Counted from the first letter of the stretch, positions 26,748 to 37,400 are shown. The stretch is 64,000 nucleotides of DNA from JABMQB01 sp963678235 (GCA_963678235.1 OY782766.1:4216001-4280000); one strand, 5' to 3'. Numbers and translations are program-made. Notes: a model not told the origin generated them from the sequence alone.

Positions 26748-27449
26748 TTACTTTTGGATGCTAATTGGTTTTTTTACGTTAACTATCGGTTTTAGTTTGT
26801 TGTTTTCGTTCGGAATTTGCACCTGTGATTTGTTGGGAGCAGAATCTTGTTTGTCGCTTTCTTCCATATTTATATATATGATACCCTCAACATCTTTTAT
26901 TTTCCAATTCTCCATATTCTGATCCGACTCAAAACCATTTCCATAAATTATTTTATCGTCGTGCACAAACTTTACATATCGTTCAGAGTAAATTTTGCCT
27001 GCGTTTTCTTCCCAGATCAGGTGTTCTGTTTTAAGCGTATCCCCTTCGTTGTTTACCGCAACAACATTATTTTTTGCTTCCCATTTTTTCTCTTTGGTAT
27101 AATTCTTGGCATAATCGGCTGTAAGGCTGGAAATAATTCTTTTTTGACTATCATATTGGTCAAGGATTACACCTTTAGGAAACTCGATAAATGGATTCCC
27201 ATCACTTTCAAATTGCTGTAAAACAGGTGCTTCCAGATAGGTTCGAACCTGCCCTGAGTCTATGCTTGTTGACTTATAGTTTTCGGCGTATATAATAGGA
27301 AGGTCTTTTGGGGAACTAAAAGCCTTGATAGTTTCCAAATTATTCTCACATCCGAAGAAAAGTATTGCAGCCCCGGAAACCAGAGCTGCAATTATAGTGC
27401 TTTTAATATATTTTTTTTGTGTTCTAGAATCGAACTTTCGTAGTTTCAT
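26748..27449 (-). CDS. lptC: LptC-like LPS export lipoprotein
   Basis: 233-aa envelope protein of the LptC family, the periplasmic bridge component that passes lipopolysaccharide from LptBFG toward LptA. Seen: a basic N terminus, a hydrophobic segment ending in a lipobox-like AILFFGC (Cys about residue 29), then beta-rich repeats (PIIYAENYKSTSIDSGQVRT, ISSLTADYAKNY, GNGFESDQNMENWKIKDVEG), the last being a conserved LptC strand. Bacteroidota LptC are often lipoproteins, unlike E. coli. The start overlaps the end of the TPR gene by 26 bp. Confidence 0.88.
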   Translation of the reverse strand: MKLRKFDSRTQKKYIKSTIIAALVSGAAILFFGCENNLETIKAFSSPKDLPIIYAENYKSTSIDSGQVRTYLEAPVLQQFESDGNPFIEFPKGVILDQYDSQKRIISSLTADYAKNYTKEKKWEAKNNVVAVNNEGDTLKTEHLIWEENAGKIYSERYVKFVHDDKIIYGNGFESDQNMENWKIKDVEGIIYINMEESDKQDSAPNKSQVQIPNENNKLKPIVNVKKPISIQK

Positions 27450-29043
27450 TTATCCAGCCTCCAACTGTATAGCTTTGACCTTCAGAATAACCCCTAAAAA
27501 ACCCTTCTTCTTTATTAGGGAAGTAGGCTTTGTATTTTGAAGCTAAAGTTGCAGCTTCACTGGTACATTCGTCTCCGGCCCTTCGAGCTTTGTTAAAATA
27601 ATCTACAGCAACCCAAAAAACAGTAGCTTTATCAAAATCATCTCCTTCAAATTTCGAACTGGCCTGTAAATAAATGTTTCCGATTAACATTAAAGCCTCG
27701 CAGTTATTTGGATTTATACTTAATGCTTTTTTTGCATAAGTTCTTGATAATTGATAGTTGTTTAGTTTGAAGAATATGAATTGTGCATATTCCTGGTAGC
27801 AGGCTTCCAATAATTCCTGGTCAGTGATTTGCTCGGCAGCCATTTTATAATATTCATTTGCTTTTTCAGAGTCGTCTTTTTTAAGGAACCTGCGGGCCAT
27901 ATTAAATGCTGCTTCTCCTGATGGATCCAATTCATAAAGCTTTTCGGTAGCATTAGCAAAAAGATCAGATTCATCACAACCAGCCCTGTTTAATTTCCTC
28001 AACATACTTTTAATAAATTCGGCATCACCTGAGTTTTCTTCAAATTGTGGTGCGTAAATGTTTACAAGTGCTTCACAGTCTGCAGCTCCTGATAAACCAA
28101 ATATTTTCTCAATGGCATCTTTTGATTTTTGTGCGTTTACGTCTCCAGGATTGTCAACAAGGTAATTGTCGATTATTTCGTTACATTTTTCATAATTCTT
28201 AATAACGGTTTCTTTGGAGATTTCACCATTTTTGAATAAAAAGTTGGTGGATTGCATGAATACAACACAGATAGGGATTTCAGTTTCGTCCCCTTGTTCA
28301 TTAATCGATTCTTCCAACCAATTATACCCTTGTTTGTGAACACTTTTAAGTTTTTCGCCATCAATGTTCTCATCCATTAATTTATGCTTGAACCAGAAAG
28401 TTCCTTTTCTACCTTTGTTGTAGCCTTCCCTGTCAAAATACTTTATCCTTTTGTCGTATATTTCCAGTATTTTATCAATGTACTTATCTTTTTCAGCTTG
28501 GGTTGCTGCTTGTTCCAGTAAGTCTTCATGCATTTTTATACCATGGATATAAACGTTTTGTGAAGATTTTGGATATTTATTGTAAATTTTTTCCCAGTGT
28601 GGAAGTGCAGATTTGTAATCTTTTTGTTTGTAAAATTCATCGTATAAAGAAACTTCATTGATGAAATCTTTGTCTTGTTCACTTAAAAGCTGCGCCCTTG
28701 TTTTAAGAATTGGACCATCTTCACCTTCATTTTCAGCCGGCATAATACCATCAAAACTAAAGTTGATCACATTTTTTGTATTACCTTCAATATCCAGTTT
28801 TTTAGATTCAATTGCATCGGTAAATCTTAGCCATTTGGTTTTTTCATCACCTTGTAACTCGTATTTCCCGTCAAAACTTGTATAAAACGTGCCTGAACAC
28901 CTGTGTCCTTCAACTGTTACTCCAGCCGCAGGCTCTCCATTACGGTAAACGGTACCTTTAATAACCCTTTGTGCTGTGGCACCAATTACCATGGTTATAA
29001 TAACAAACGAGAATAATACCGATTTCCGAATAATTGCTTTCAT
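27424..29043 (-). CDS. Secreted TPR protein with CarboxypepD_reg-like domain
   Basis: 539-aa envelope protein of unknown function. Seen: signal peptide (MKAIIRKSVLFSFVIITMVIGATAQ), a carboxypeptidase-regulatory-like beta domain (KGTVYRNGEPAAGVTVEGHRC, FYTSFDGKYELQG) at about residues 28-90, then a mostly helical TPR region (AAFNMARRFLKKDDSEKANEYY, AKKALSINPNNCEALMLIGN). Such proteins precede lptC in many Bacteroidia and may be an envelope scaffold; that role is inference. It starts the minus-strand block toward ppiD. Upstream, 29044-29308 is AT-rich with no recognisable gene. Confidence 0.82.
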   Translation of the reverse strand: MKAIIRKSVLFSFVIITMVIGATAQRVIKGTVYRNGEPAAGVTVEGHRCSGTFYTSFDGKYELQGDEKTKWLRFTDAIESKKLDIEGNTKNVINFSFDGIMPAENEGEDGPILKTRAQLLSEQDKDFINEVSLYDEFYKQKDYKSALPHWEKIYNKYPKSSQNVYIHGIKMHEDLLEQAATQAEKDKYIDKILEIYDKRIKYFDREGYNKGRKGTFWFKHKLMDENIDGEKLKSVHKQGYNWLEESINEQGDETEIPICVVFMQSTNFLFKNGEISKETVIKNYEKCNEIIDNYLVDNPGDVNAQKSKDAIEKIFGLSGAADCEALVNIYAPQFEENSGDAEFIKSMLRKLNRAGCDESDLFANATEKLYELDPSGEAAFNMARRFLKKDDSEKANEYYKMAAEQITDQELLEACYQEYAQFIFFKLNNYQLSRTYAKKALSINPNNCEALMLIGNIYLQASSKFEGDDFDKATVFWVAVDYFNKARRAGDECTSEAATLASKYKAYFPNKEEGFFRGYSEGQSYTVGGWINETTKVRF

Positions 29044-29308
29044 AATGAATAGTGTTTTTATTTTTTATTTCATTTATTATCTCTAACTAAATTTTTAGGT
29101 AACAATCCTTAACTTTCAAAACTTGTGCCAAAATGTACAGAATAGAATATTACTATTTAGTTGGAATATTAGTTTAAATTAATCATCGTCTCGTAAGAAT
29201 TCATTTCAAATAGGTTTGGAAAACTTCGGATAGCATATTTTTTTACTTTTAAAATGAATGTAAGCCAAAAAATGTAAATTTATCTTAAAGAGCTTATACA
29301 TAGTGCAA

Positions 29309-30040
29309 TCAAGCATCTGTGTTGAATTCCAAAATCCTGTTTAATCCTATCGCTACTAAATTTAAGTTTACAAAGAAAGAATTTTTTAACTTTTTATCAA
29401 AAAAATCACTATTGCCACCTGTTAAAATAACTTTTAGATCATGATAATTTTTGTTAAATTCTTCGATTGTATGGTCTACCTCATAAATTACCCCATTTTG
29501 CACACCAAGTCGAATTGCAGTTTCTGTTGTTGTGCCAAATAAATGTTTTTCGTCTTTAAGACAAACCAATGGAAGTTTACCCGTAAATTTATTTAAAGCT
29601 TTGAAGCGCATATCAATTCCGGGAGATATATTTCCCCCCAGATACGTGTTTTCTTTGGTGATTAAGTCGTAAGTTATTGCTGTTCCTGTATCAATAACAA
29701 GTATATTTTCGGAGGGGTATAAAAAATTTGCCCCGACTACCGCAGCAATTCTGTCCTTCCCGAGGGTTTCCTTTGATGCATACTTATTTTCTATTGGGAT
29801 TTTCGTAGTCTGGTCAAGATCTAAACAGTGATCAAATTCTTCTCTTAGCTTTGTTTTTAACTCTGATGAATAATCTTTGACGGACGATACAATTACCTTG
29901 TCAAGGGACGGATGTTCATCTTTTAAAATTGTGACATGTTCAGGTAAAAATTCATCAACAGGAACTGAAATCATTATTTCCCCTCTGTTAAAAAGGGCGA
30001 ATTTAGTCCTTGTATTGCCAATATCTATTACAAGGTTCAT
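29309..30040 (-). CDS. coaX: Type III pantothenate kinase CoaX
   Basis: 243-aa cytoplasmic kinase for the first step of coenzyme A synthesis (pantothenate to 4'-phosphopantothenate). Seen: ASKHA-fold phosphate motif DIGNTRTKFALF at residues 6-17, the central VIDTGTAITYDLI, GGNISPGIDMRFKAL with the pantothenate-binding region, and ILTGGNSDFF near the C terminus. Length is normal for the family. It follows nadC by 2 bp on the minus strand, so cofactor genes nadB, nadC and coaX form one probable operon. Confidence 0.95.
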   Translation of the reverse strand: MNLVIDIGNTRTKFALFNRGEIMISVPVDEFLPEHVTILKDEHPSLDKVIVSSVKDYSSELKTKLREEFDHCLDLDQTTKIPIENKYASKETLGKDRIAAVVGANFLYPSENILVIDTGTAITYDLITKENTYLGGNISPGIDMRFKALNKFTGKLPLVCLKDEKHLFGTTTETAIRLGVQNGVIYEVDHTIEEFNKNYHDLKVILTGGNSDFFDKKLKNSFFVNLNLVAIGLNRILEFNTDA

Positions 30041-30042
30041 AA

Positions 30043-30885
30043 TTAATCGATAATTCTTTGGCTAATATCCAATGCCGAAATAGAATGGGTTAATGCACCA
30101 ATCGATATAAAATCAACCCCTGTTTGGGCAACGCCTTTCAATCTTTCCAAAGTCATATTTCCGGAAGCTTCAATTGCAGCTTTGCCTTTAATAATTTCCA
30201 CTGCTTCCTTCATAGTTGCATTGTCCATATTGTCGAGCATGATTATATCTGCTCCGGCAGTCAGTGCTTCTTCCACTTCATCAAGGTTGGTGGTTTCCAC
30301 TTCAATTTTAATACCTTTGGGAATATTCGGACGTATTTCGTTCACTGCATTGGTAATTCCACCAGCAACTTTAATGTGGTTATCTTTAATCATCACCATG
30401 TCAAACAATCCAATTCTGTGATTGGTAGCTCCTCCGGTTTTAACGGCATATTTATCCAATAACCTAAAGCCAGGCAGGGTTTTACGCGTATCCAATATCT
30501 TGGTTTTATAATCTTTGATTTCTTCCGCATAGATATTTGAAACACTTGCTATTCCCGACATTCGTTGCAAAAAATTTAATGCTGTTCTTTCCCCGGTTAG
30601 TAAAGCCCTGTAGGATGCCGAAAAAGAGACAATTGTATCGCCTTTCTTAACTTTTGAGCCATCAGGCTTATGTTCATTCCAAACTAAATCGGGATCTAAT
30701 TTCTGAAAAACCATTTTGGCAACTTCAAGTCCGGCAATAACACCATCGGCTTTTGCCACCATATTTGCATTTTTTCTGGTTTCAGCAGGGATTAAATTAT
30801 CTGTTGTAATATCCCCTCCAGCAATATCTTCTTCGAGCGCCATACTAATTAGCGCCTCGGCTGATTTTAGTTCTTCCTTATTCAT
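30043..30885 (-). CDS. nadC: NadC, quinolinate phosphoribosyltransferase
   Basis: 280-aa decarboxylating phosphoribosyltransferase that turns quinolinate and PRPP into nicotinate mononucleotide, CO2 and PPi. Seen: EDIAGGDITTDNLIP, the RTALNFLQRMSGIAS helix, TRKTLPGFRLLDKYAVKTGG, HRIGLFDMVMIKDNHI, VEVETTNLDEVEEAL-like strand, DIIMLDNM and FISIGALTHS, covering the whole catalytic barrel. The frame is open upstream to 30981 inside nadB, but the ATG at 30885 (MNKEELKSAE), 4 bp after the nadB stop, matches the family N terminus and is chosen. Confidence 0.95.
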   Translation of the reverse strand: MNKEELKSAEALISMALEEDIAGGDITTDNLIPAETRKNANMVAKADGVIAGLEVAKMVFQKLDPDLVWNEHKPDGSKVKKGDTIVSFSASYRALLTGERTALNFLQRMSGIASVSNIYAEEIKDYKTKILDTRKTLPGFRLLDKYAVKTGGATNHRIGLFDMVMIKDNHIKVAGGITNAVNEIRPNIPKGIKIEVETTNLDEVEEALTAGADIIMLDNMDNATMKEAVEIIKGKAAIEASGNMTLERLKGVAQTGVDFISIGALTHSISALDISQRIID

Positions 30886-30889
30886 TAAA

Positions 30890-32464
30890 TTATGTCCTAA
30901 TTGGTTCAAAAATAATTTCTTTGTCTTTTTGTTGGATGATATGTTCCTTATAATCGGTGTTTTGCTTCTGGAAATCGCCACGAATGTGCACTCCTCGGCT
31001 TTCTTCCCTGATTATGGCCGAGCGAGTGATCAACATGCTGACCTGAATCAGGTTTTTAACTTTATGTTTATTGTATTCATCCTCGTGTCCCGATAGTTCT
31101 TTGTCCAATTCTTCAAGTCTTGTTAACGCATCCTGCAACTTCGACTTTGTTCTTACAATCCCCACATTCTCACTCATCAGATTAGCGATTTCGTTTTTCT
31201 TTTCTAAAAAGAAATTCTCATTTTCAGGATTAATGAGCATTGGTTTAAATTCCTTTTGTAAGTCGCAATCGATTTCGTTTAATTGAGCGGCTTTATCACT
31301 GCAACGTTTCCCAAACACGAGGCATTCCAGTAAAGAATTACTTGCAAGTCTGTTGGCTCCCATAACTCCTGTAGATGCAGCTTCACCACAAACAAACAAG
31401 CCTTCAATATTGGTTTCCCCTTCTAAACCTGTTCGTATTCCCCCCACCATATAATGGGCTGCTGGAGCAACTGGCAAGAGGTCTTTGCATAAATCGAAGT
31501 TATATTCCTGAAGCTTAGTATAAATTGTTTTGAACCTGTTTTTTATTTTCTTGGCATCGAGATGTGCCAACGAAAGGTAAACAACGTTGGATTTCGATTT
31601 TTTAATTTGGTTATAAATGGCAAAGGCTACAATATCCCTTGGGGCAAGTTCTGCTAAAGGATGTATGTCAACCATAAACCTTTCACCTTTTTCGTTTAAT
31701 AACCAGGCCCCTTCGCCGCGAACAGCTTCGCTAATTAAAAAGGCATCCTGGTTTGGGATGTACAATGCAGACGGATGAAACTGGATAAATTCCAAATCGG
31801 CAATTCTGGCTCCGGCTTCATAGGCAAGGGCAATTCCATCTCCAGTAGCAGTGTGTGGGTTTGTGGTCCTTGAAAACACCCTCGACAGCCCACCTGTGGA
31901 AAGTATTACTGCTTTTGCCTTGAAAACAACATTTTTCCCCGAAATAAAATCAATTGCCTGTACCCCGGTTATGCAATTCCCTTTTTTTAGTAAACGGACA
32001 ACTGCAGTATATTCGAATGCCTGGATGTTGTTTTTATCCTGTATTTTTTTTAGGAAAAAGGAAGTAAGCTCTTTTCCTGTAGCATCGCCTCCCGCGTGTA
32101 AAATCCTTCGTTTACTGTGACCTCCTTCCAGTCCCAAGGTAATTTTTCCATCGACTTTATCAAAAGGCATTCCCATTTCAATCAGCTCCAATACCCTTTC
32201 TTTCCCCTCGTTTACCAGTATTCTTACAGCATCTCTGTCGCACATTCTTCTTCCGGCAACAAGCGTGTCATGCATATGGGCGGCAGGAGTGTCATCGCTT
32301 GCTATTGCCGCTGCAATTCCCCCTTGTGCATAATATGAATTACTGATATCAAGTTCAGATTTTGTAACAATAGCAACCGATCCGTGATTTGATGAATGGT
32401 ATGCCGCTGAGAGCCCTGCCAATCCACTTCCCACAATTAGTGTTTCAAACTCTAATATTTGCAT
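30890..32464 (-). CDS. nadB: NadB, L-aspartate oxidase
   Basis: 524-aa FAD enzyme that oxidises L-aspartate to iminoaspartate, the first step of de novo NAD synthesis. Seen: N-terminal FAD motif VGSGLAGLSAAYHS, SYYAQGGIAAAI, LEGGHSKRRILHAGGDATG, FIQFHPSALYI, SEAVRGEGAWLLNEKGERFM, APAAHYMVGGIRT and GANRLASNSLLECLVFG, all typical of NadB and fumarate-reductase flavoproteins, with length favouring NadB. ATG 32464 is chosen over the adjacent TTG at 32467. nadA, which should supply the next enzyme, is not in the window. Confidence 0.95.
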   Translation of the reverse strand: MQILEFETLIVGSGLAGLSAAYHSSNHGSVAIVTKSELDISNSYYAQGGIAAAIASDDTPAAHMHDTLVAGRRMCDRDAVRILVNEGKERVLELIEMGMPFDKVDGKITLGLEGGHSKRRILHAGGDATGKELTSFFLKKIQDKNNIQAFEYTAVVRLLKKGNCITGVQAIDFISGKNVVFKAKAVILSTGGLSRVFSRTTNPHTATGDGIALAYEAGARIADLEFIQFHPSALYIPNQDAFLISEAVRGEGAWLLNEKGERFMVDIHPLAELAPRDIVAFAIYNQIKKSKSNVVYLSLAHLDAKKIKNRFKTIYTKLQEYNFDLCKDLLPVAPAAHYMVGGIRTGLEGETNIEGLFVCGEAASTGVMGANRLASNSLLECLVFGKRCSDKAAQLNEIDCDLQKEFKPMLINPENENFFLEKKNEIANLMSENVGIVRTKSKLQDALTRLEELDKELSGHEDEYNKHKVKNLIQVSMLITRSAIIREESRGVHIRGDFQKQNTDYKEHIIQQKDKEIIFEPIRT

Positions 32465-32489
32465 CAATGCGCGACTTAAAATTGGATAG

Positions 32490-32497
32490 CAAAGTTA
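32490..32497 (-). promoter_or_regulatory. Candidate -7 box of the nadB operon
   Basis: On the minus strand these bases read TAACTTTG, a perfect match to the Bacteroidota -7 consensus TAnnTTTG, 25 bp before the nadB ATG. No TTG lies at 17-23 nt further upstream, so the -33 element is absent or degenerate. Confidence 0.45.
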
Positions 32498-32795
32498 ATA
32501 CTTCTAGATAGGAAAACGATGATAATATTCAAGGAAGATGATTGTTGCCAAAATATGACAATAATTATTTAAGGTATTTAGCTTCGTTTAAATTTTCTTT
32601 TTTATGAACGAGAGATGAAATATTAAGTTTATCCGGTTAATAAAAATTACAAATGCTCATTCTTATTATAAAATAGCATTAAACCTTTTTTTATTTTCTT
32701 GATCTTATTGAAAGTTTAAAATGCGAAAGAAAAGTTAATTTCGCAAAGTTAAGTTGGCAGTACAACTATTGGTGCTGCAATTTGTTACTGAATTT
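32498..32795. other. Divergent spacer between nadB and marR
   Basis: The whole non-coding gap between the two starts is 32465-32795, and it contains the nadB -7 box and the palindrome at 32722-32745. It is otherwise very AT-rich with no recognisable gene, RNA or terminator. A second TAACTTTG on the minus strand occurs at 32744-32751, overlapping the palindrome edge. Confidence 0.5.
32722..32745. promoter_or_regulatory. Candidate MarR operator (palindrome)
   Basis: TGCGAAA (32722-32728) and TTTCGCA (32739-32745) form a perfect inverted repeat with a 10-nt spacer, 50 bp before the marR start. MarR-family dimers bind palindromes of about this size next to their own gene. TAATTTCG (32736-32743), a one-mismatch -7 box, lies within it, so bound protein would block initiation. 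Confidence 0.5.
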
Positions 32796-33284
32796 ATGAA
32801 ATATAAATTGAAAGAAATTCCCATCAGCTATCTAATTTATCAAGCTGATAGGGCCTTGCACCATAATATAAATCTTTCCTTACAAAAGGCAGGAATCCCA
32901 CTTATAATTGAGCAGTGGGCTATTATGCATGAGTTATTTAATCAAAACAGGCTTACACAACAGGAACTGGCAACAATTACCAGAAAGGACAAAACAACCC
33001 TTACCCGTCTGATTGATACCATGGAAAAAAATGGATGGGTACAACGAATAGCTGATCCCACAGACCGAAGAAAGAAACTTATATGTTACACCCAAAAAGC
33101 GGAAAACCATAAAACAATGATTGTTGATATTCTTAAAAACAATAACAATAGGGCATTAAAAAACGTTAGTGCGTCAAAAATCGATGAAATGAGGGAGACC
33201 TTGTTATCCATTTTTCAAAATTTAGGTTGGGGGTTCGATTACACAAATACTAATTGCAGATTACAAATAAACAAAGAAAAATAG
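32796..33284 (+). CDS. MarR-family transcriptional regulator
   Basis: 162-aa winged-helix regulator, probably a repressor of the efflux genes that follow. Seen: helix-turn-helix region LTQQELATITRKDKTTLTRL, the wing with DPTDRRKKLICYT (the DRR motif of the family), and flanking dimerisation helices. The frame is open to a TTG at 32754, but ATG 32796 (MKYKLKEIPISYLIYQADRAL) gives the normal MarR N terminus. The next gene starts 2 bp after its stop, which ties it to the RND system. The ligand is unknown. A palindrome upstream suggests autoregulation. Confidence 0.9.
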   Translation: MKYKLKEIPISYLIYQADRALHHNINLSLQKAGIPLIIEQWAIMHELFNQNRLTQQELATITRKDKTTLTRLIDTMEKNGWVQRIADPTDRRKKLICYTQKAENHKTMIVDILKNNNNRALKNVSASKIDEMRETLLSIFQNLGWGFDYTNTNCRLQINKEK

Positions 33285-33286
33285 CC

Positions 33287-34474
33287 ATGAGTTGGAGAAA
33301 AATTACATTTATTATTGTTGCTTTGATTGTATTGCTGGGAGGATCAGCAGCACTTTCGGAACTATTTGTTTCGATGAAACCTGAGCAAAAGCAAAAACCG
33401 GAAGTGGAAATGAAACGCTTTGTAAAAGCAAAAGCCGTTGTTTACACAGATATAGTCTCACCCCTGTCGAAAGAGGGGAGGGCAGTTACGGGAAGCGAAG
33501 TAACACTTGTTGCCGAAGCTGCCGGAAAAATTGAACCGGGAGAAGTATTGCTTCGGAAAGGAGAAGCTTTTCGTAAAGGTCAGCTGCTTGCGGTTATTTA
33601 TAAAGATGAAGCTGAATTGGCACTTCAAGCAAAAAAAAGCCAGTTTTTGACCACAATGACTACACTTTTGCCGGATCTTAAAATTGATTATCCAGATTAT
33701 TACCCGGATTACGAAAAGTTCTTTTATGCAATCGACTTAGAAAAAGATATTCCTCCATTACCCGAAATGGAAAGCGATAAATTGAAAATATTTCTGGCAA
33801 GTAGGAATGTGATTAGTGCTTATTATTCGATAAAACAGGATGAAAAAAAATTGATGCGGCATTCTTTATATGCGCCGTTTAATGGAACATTTACACAGGT
33901 AAATTTTGAGGTTGGAGGATATGTTAACACAGGTGGTCAAATTGGAAAAATGATCCGAACCGACCATGTTGAAATTGAAGTTCCAGTGCCTAATAAAGAA
34001 AGTAAATGGATTAAAATTGGTGATAAAGTTTTGGTTTATGAGGAAGACTATCAAAACCAGAAACAAGGAATTGTTGTAAGAAAAGCCAATTTTATTGATC
34101 CTACTACCCAGTCAAGAAGTGTTTTTGTTAAGGTTAATAGTACTTCTAGTGATCCTTTATTAACAGGGGAATATCGGGTAGTTGATTTTCCTGGCCATGA
34201 AATTAAGGATGCGATGGAAATTCCACGAAATGCTGTTTTTAATACAAATACTATTTATTCGGTTGAGGATGGGAAACTTAAAAAGCAGGATGTTAATGTA
34301 ATTAAGCATACAGAGACTACGTTAATTTTTAATGGTCTTGACGAAGGGATGAAAATAGTGGTAGAGCCACTTATTAATGTAAAAGAGAATATGCCAGTAG
34401 GAATTTTGGGTGAGGAAAAGGCTAAAAGCGGGCAAACCTCAGGAAAAAAGCCCGGGAAACCACAAACAAAATAA
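33287..34474 (+). CDS. RND efflux periplasmic adaptor (membrane fusion protein)
   Basis: 395-aa HlyD/AcrA-type adaptor that links an inner-membrane RND pump to a TolC-type channel. Seen: an uncleaved N-terminal membrane segment (ITFIIVALIVLLGGSAALSEL) without a lipobox, a biotinyl-lipoyl-like half motif (EVTLVAEAAGKIEPGEVLLRKGEAFRKGQLLAVI), a short helical hairpin, its second half (HSLYAPFNGTFTQVNFEVGGYV), and beta-barrel and membrane-proximal domains (IPRNAVF). ATG 33287 is preferred to an earlier in-frame ATG at 33254 because the latter lies inside marR and adds residues before the anchor. Confidence 0.9.
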   Translation: MSWRKITFIIVALIVLLGGSAALSELFVSMKPEQKQKPEVEMKRFVKAKAVVYTDIVSPLSKEGRAVTGSEVTLVAEAAGKIEPGEVLLRKGEAFRKGQLLAVIYKDEAELALQAKKSQFLTTMTTLLPDLKIDYPDYYPDYEKFFYAIDLEKDIPPLPEMESDKLKIFLASRNVISAYYSIKQDEKKLMRHSLYAPFNGTFTQVNFEVGGYVNTGGQIGKMIRTDHVEIEVPVPNKESKWIKIGDKVLVYEEDYQNQKQGIVVRKANFIDPTTQSRSVFVKVNSTSSDPLLTGEYRVVDFPGHEIKDAMEIPRNAVFNTNTIYSVEDGKLKKQDVNVIKHTETTLIFNGLDEGMKIVVEPLINVKENMPVGILGEEKAKSGQTSGKKPGKPQTK

Positions 34475-34483
34475 GGAATACAC

Positions 34484-37400
34484 ATGAAAAAAATAGTTGA
34501 ACTTTTTGTCAAGTTTCCATTTTACGCTAACCTGATTATTGTTTTTCTGGTTATTGTTGGAGGCATTAGCCTTTACTCCATGAAAAAGTCGTTCTTCCCC
34601 GAAAGGGAATCGCATATCCTGAGGGTTAGTGTTTCGTATCCGGGGGCTTCGCCTGTGGAAATGGAAGAAGGGGTCACTTCCCGGATTGAAGAAGCGGTTC
34701 GGGCGATTCCGGGGATTTACGAAATTAATTCTGTGTCTTCGGAAAACAGTTCCAGGGTGACCATCGAAATTGAGCCTAATTACGATGTGGACGAAGCAAT
34801 GATTGAGATAAAAACTGCTGTTGATGGTATATCTGCACTGCCTACTGCTGCTGAACGCCCGATTGTTTCAAAAACCAGGACAACCTCACCGGCAGCCCGT
34901 TTAATGGTTACAGGCGATGTTGATTTAATGACTTTAAAATCTTACGCACAACAAGTAGAGGAAGATTTTTTGGCATCGGGGCATATTAGCCAGGTGAGCA
35001 TTAGTGGTTTCCCTGCTTTGGAAATTTCTGTGGAAGCCAGTGAAGAAGATTTACTTCGTTATGGGATTACTTTTACCGATATTCAAAATGCTATTTCACA
35101 AAATAACCGTGATGTTTCCGGCGGGCAAATCCGCTCAGTGGAAGAAGAACTATTAATTCGTATGCGTTCGCGAAGTGCCGATCCGAATAAAATTGGGAAT
35201 ATTATATTACGTGCCAACCCTGACGGAAGCGTACTGCGAATTCGGGATATTGCGATGGTAAAAATGAAGTTTTCAGATGTTCCGAATAAGGCGCTTGAAA
35301 GAGGCAATCCGCTGATAAGTATTCGGGTAAACAAATTAATAACCGAAGATTTAAATGGAATTGACAAGTACATTAAAAATTATGTGAAAGAATTTAATGC
35401 AAAAACACAGGGTGTTGAACTGATTCTCTCCCGCTCATATCTTGATATTCTTGGTTCACGTTTGAAATTGTTGTACCAAAATGGGGGACAGGGTTTATTT
35501 CTCGTTGTACTTATATTGGGAATGATGCTGAGCACGCGGTTGTCTTTGTGGGTCGCCTGGGGTATTCCAGCTTCATTCCTGGGAATGTTTATCATCGTAA
35601 ACCTTATGGGTGTGACCATCAATATGATGTCGCTTTTCGGGATGATATTGGTAATCGGAATTTTGGTCGATGACGGAATTGTTATTGGTGAAAACATCTT
35701 TCAACATTTTGAAAAAGGCAAGCGCCCAATGCGTGCGGCTGTAGATGGGACTGTTGAGGTTATTCCTGCCGTTATAGCATCTGTTCTTACAACTGTTGTT
35801 GCATTTTCTCCGCTTATCTTTATTACAGGGCGAATGGAAATGATGTACGAAATGGCAGTCATTGTTATTGCCAGTTTAATGGTTTCGCTTTTTGAAGCAT
35901 TTTTAGTACTTCCTGCCCACCTGGGAAACAAGAAGGTTTTGAATAGGGAGGCCTTGCAAAGAAAAGCAAAAGGGCTAAAAAAATATACCGAGGGATTTTT
36001 TACTTGGTTACGTGATTATGCCTACGATCTTGTTATTAAACTGGTTATCGAATGGCGTTACATAGTAATGGGGGTTCCGGTGGCTATGATTGTAATCACT
36101 TTTGGGTTGATTGGAGGTCAGATAATCAAAACCACATTCTTCCCCCGTATGGAGTTTGATTCCTTTAACATAAATATTGCATTTACACCAGGATCGGGAG
36201 AAAAACAAACCATGGAATATCTGGAACGGTTTGATAGTATTGTTTGGGTTGTAAACCAGGAATTAATGGAAGAATATGGAGATACTATTCCAATTATAGA
36301 GAATAGCATTATTGAGCTTGGATCAGCATTTGACGGGTCGGAAAGTGGTGCCCATACCGGGAGCGTAGATGTTTCTCCACGAAATTCAGAAGAAACAGGC
36401 ATTAGCTCATTTGAAATAATTCAAAAAATACGGCAAAAAATTGGTCTCGTTCCTGAAGCTGAAAAATATACCATTGGGGCGCGTAGCCGTTTTGGCGATC
36501 CTGTTTCTATTGGATTACTTTCACGCAATATTGAGGAACTTGAAGCTGGACGTGATTTCCTTATGGCGAAATTGCAGCAGTATCCACAGTTAAAAGATGT
36601 CGTTAATACAAATGCAATGGGGAAACAGGAAATCCTATTGGAACTTAAGCCTTTAGCTTACATGATGGGATTAAACGAGAGTACCATTGCTAACCAGGTA
36701 CGTCAGGCGTTTTATGGTGGACAAGCACAACGTATGCAAGTTGGGCGCGATGAAATCAGGATTTGGGTGAGATTCCCATCAGAAGGTCGTGAACGCCTTG
36801 GACAATTGGAAAAATTAAAAATAGTAACGCAACAAGGGGAGTTTCCTTTATTAGAACTTGTTGATTATCAAATGAAACGTGGTCCTGTAAATATTAATCG
36901 TTATAATGGTAAACGTGAAATTAGGGTTAATGCCGATATGGTTGATCCTGATGCTTCGGTCACTGAAATCCTGGAACTGGTAAAAGCAGAGGTAATACCG
37001 GAATTAAATCTCCATTTTCCGGGGATTAGGGTTGAATTTCAGGGGCAACAAAAAGAAAGCCAACGAAATATGGGGGATTTGATGTTTTTATTCCCAATGG
37101 CATTTTTGGCAATTATTTTTATTCTGATGATCAATTTTAAATCCTTTGAACAGCCAATGATTATTATTATCATGATCCCGATTTCAATACTTGGCGCAGT
37201 TTGGGGGCACGGAATTCATGGAAAACCGCTTTCGATTTTAAGTTTGTGGGGAATTGTGGCGCTTACGGGGGTAATCGTGAACGATGCTGTTGTATTCCTG
37301 GCGAAGTTTAATTTATTAATTACAGAAGGGAAAAAGGTAAAAGATGCCATTATTGAGGCGGGTAAATCAAGGTTAAGGCCAATTATTTTAACCACGCTTA

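Noticed and set aside
29044..29308. A small RNA or tRNA in the spacer before the TPR gene
   Set aside because: The stretch is AT-rich without cloverleaf, stem-terminator or conserved box that I can recognise.
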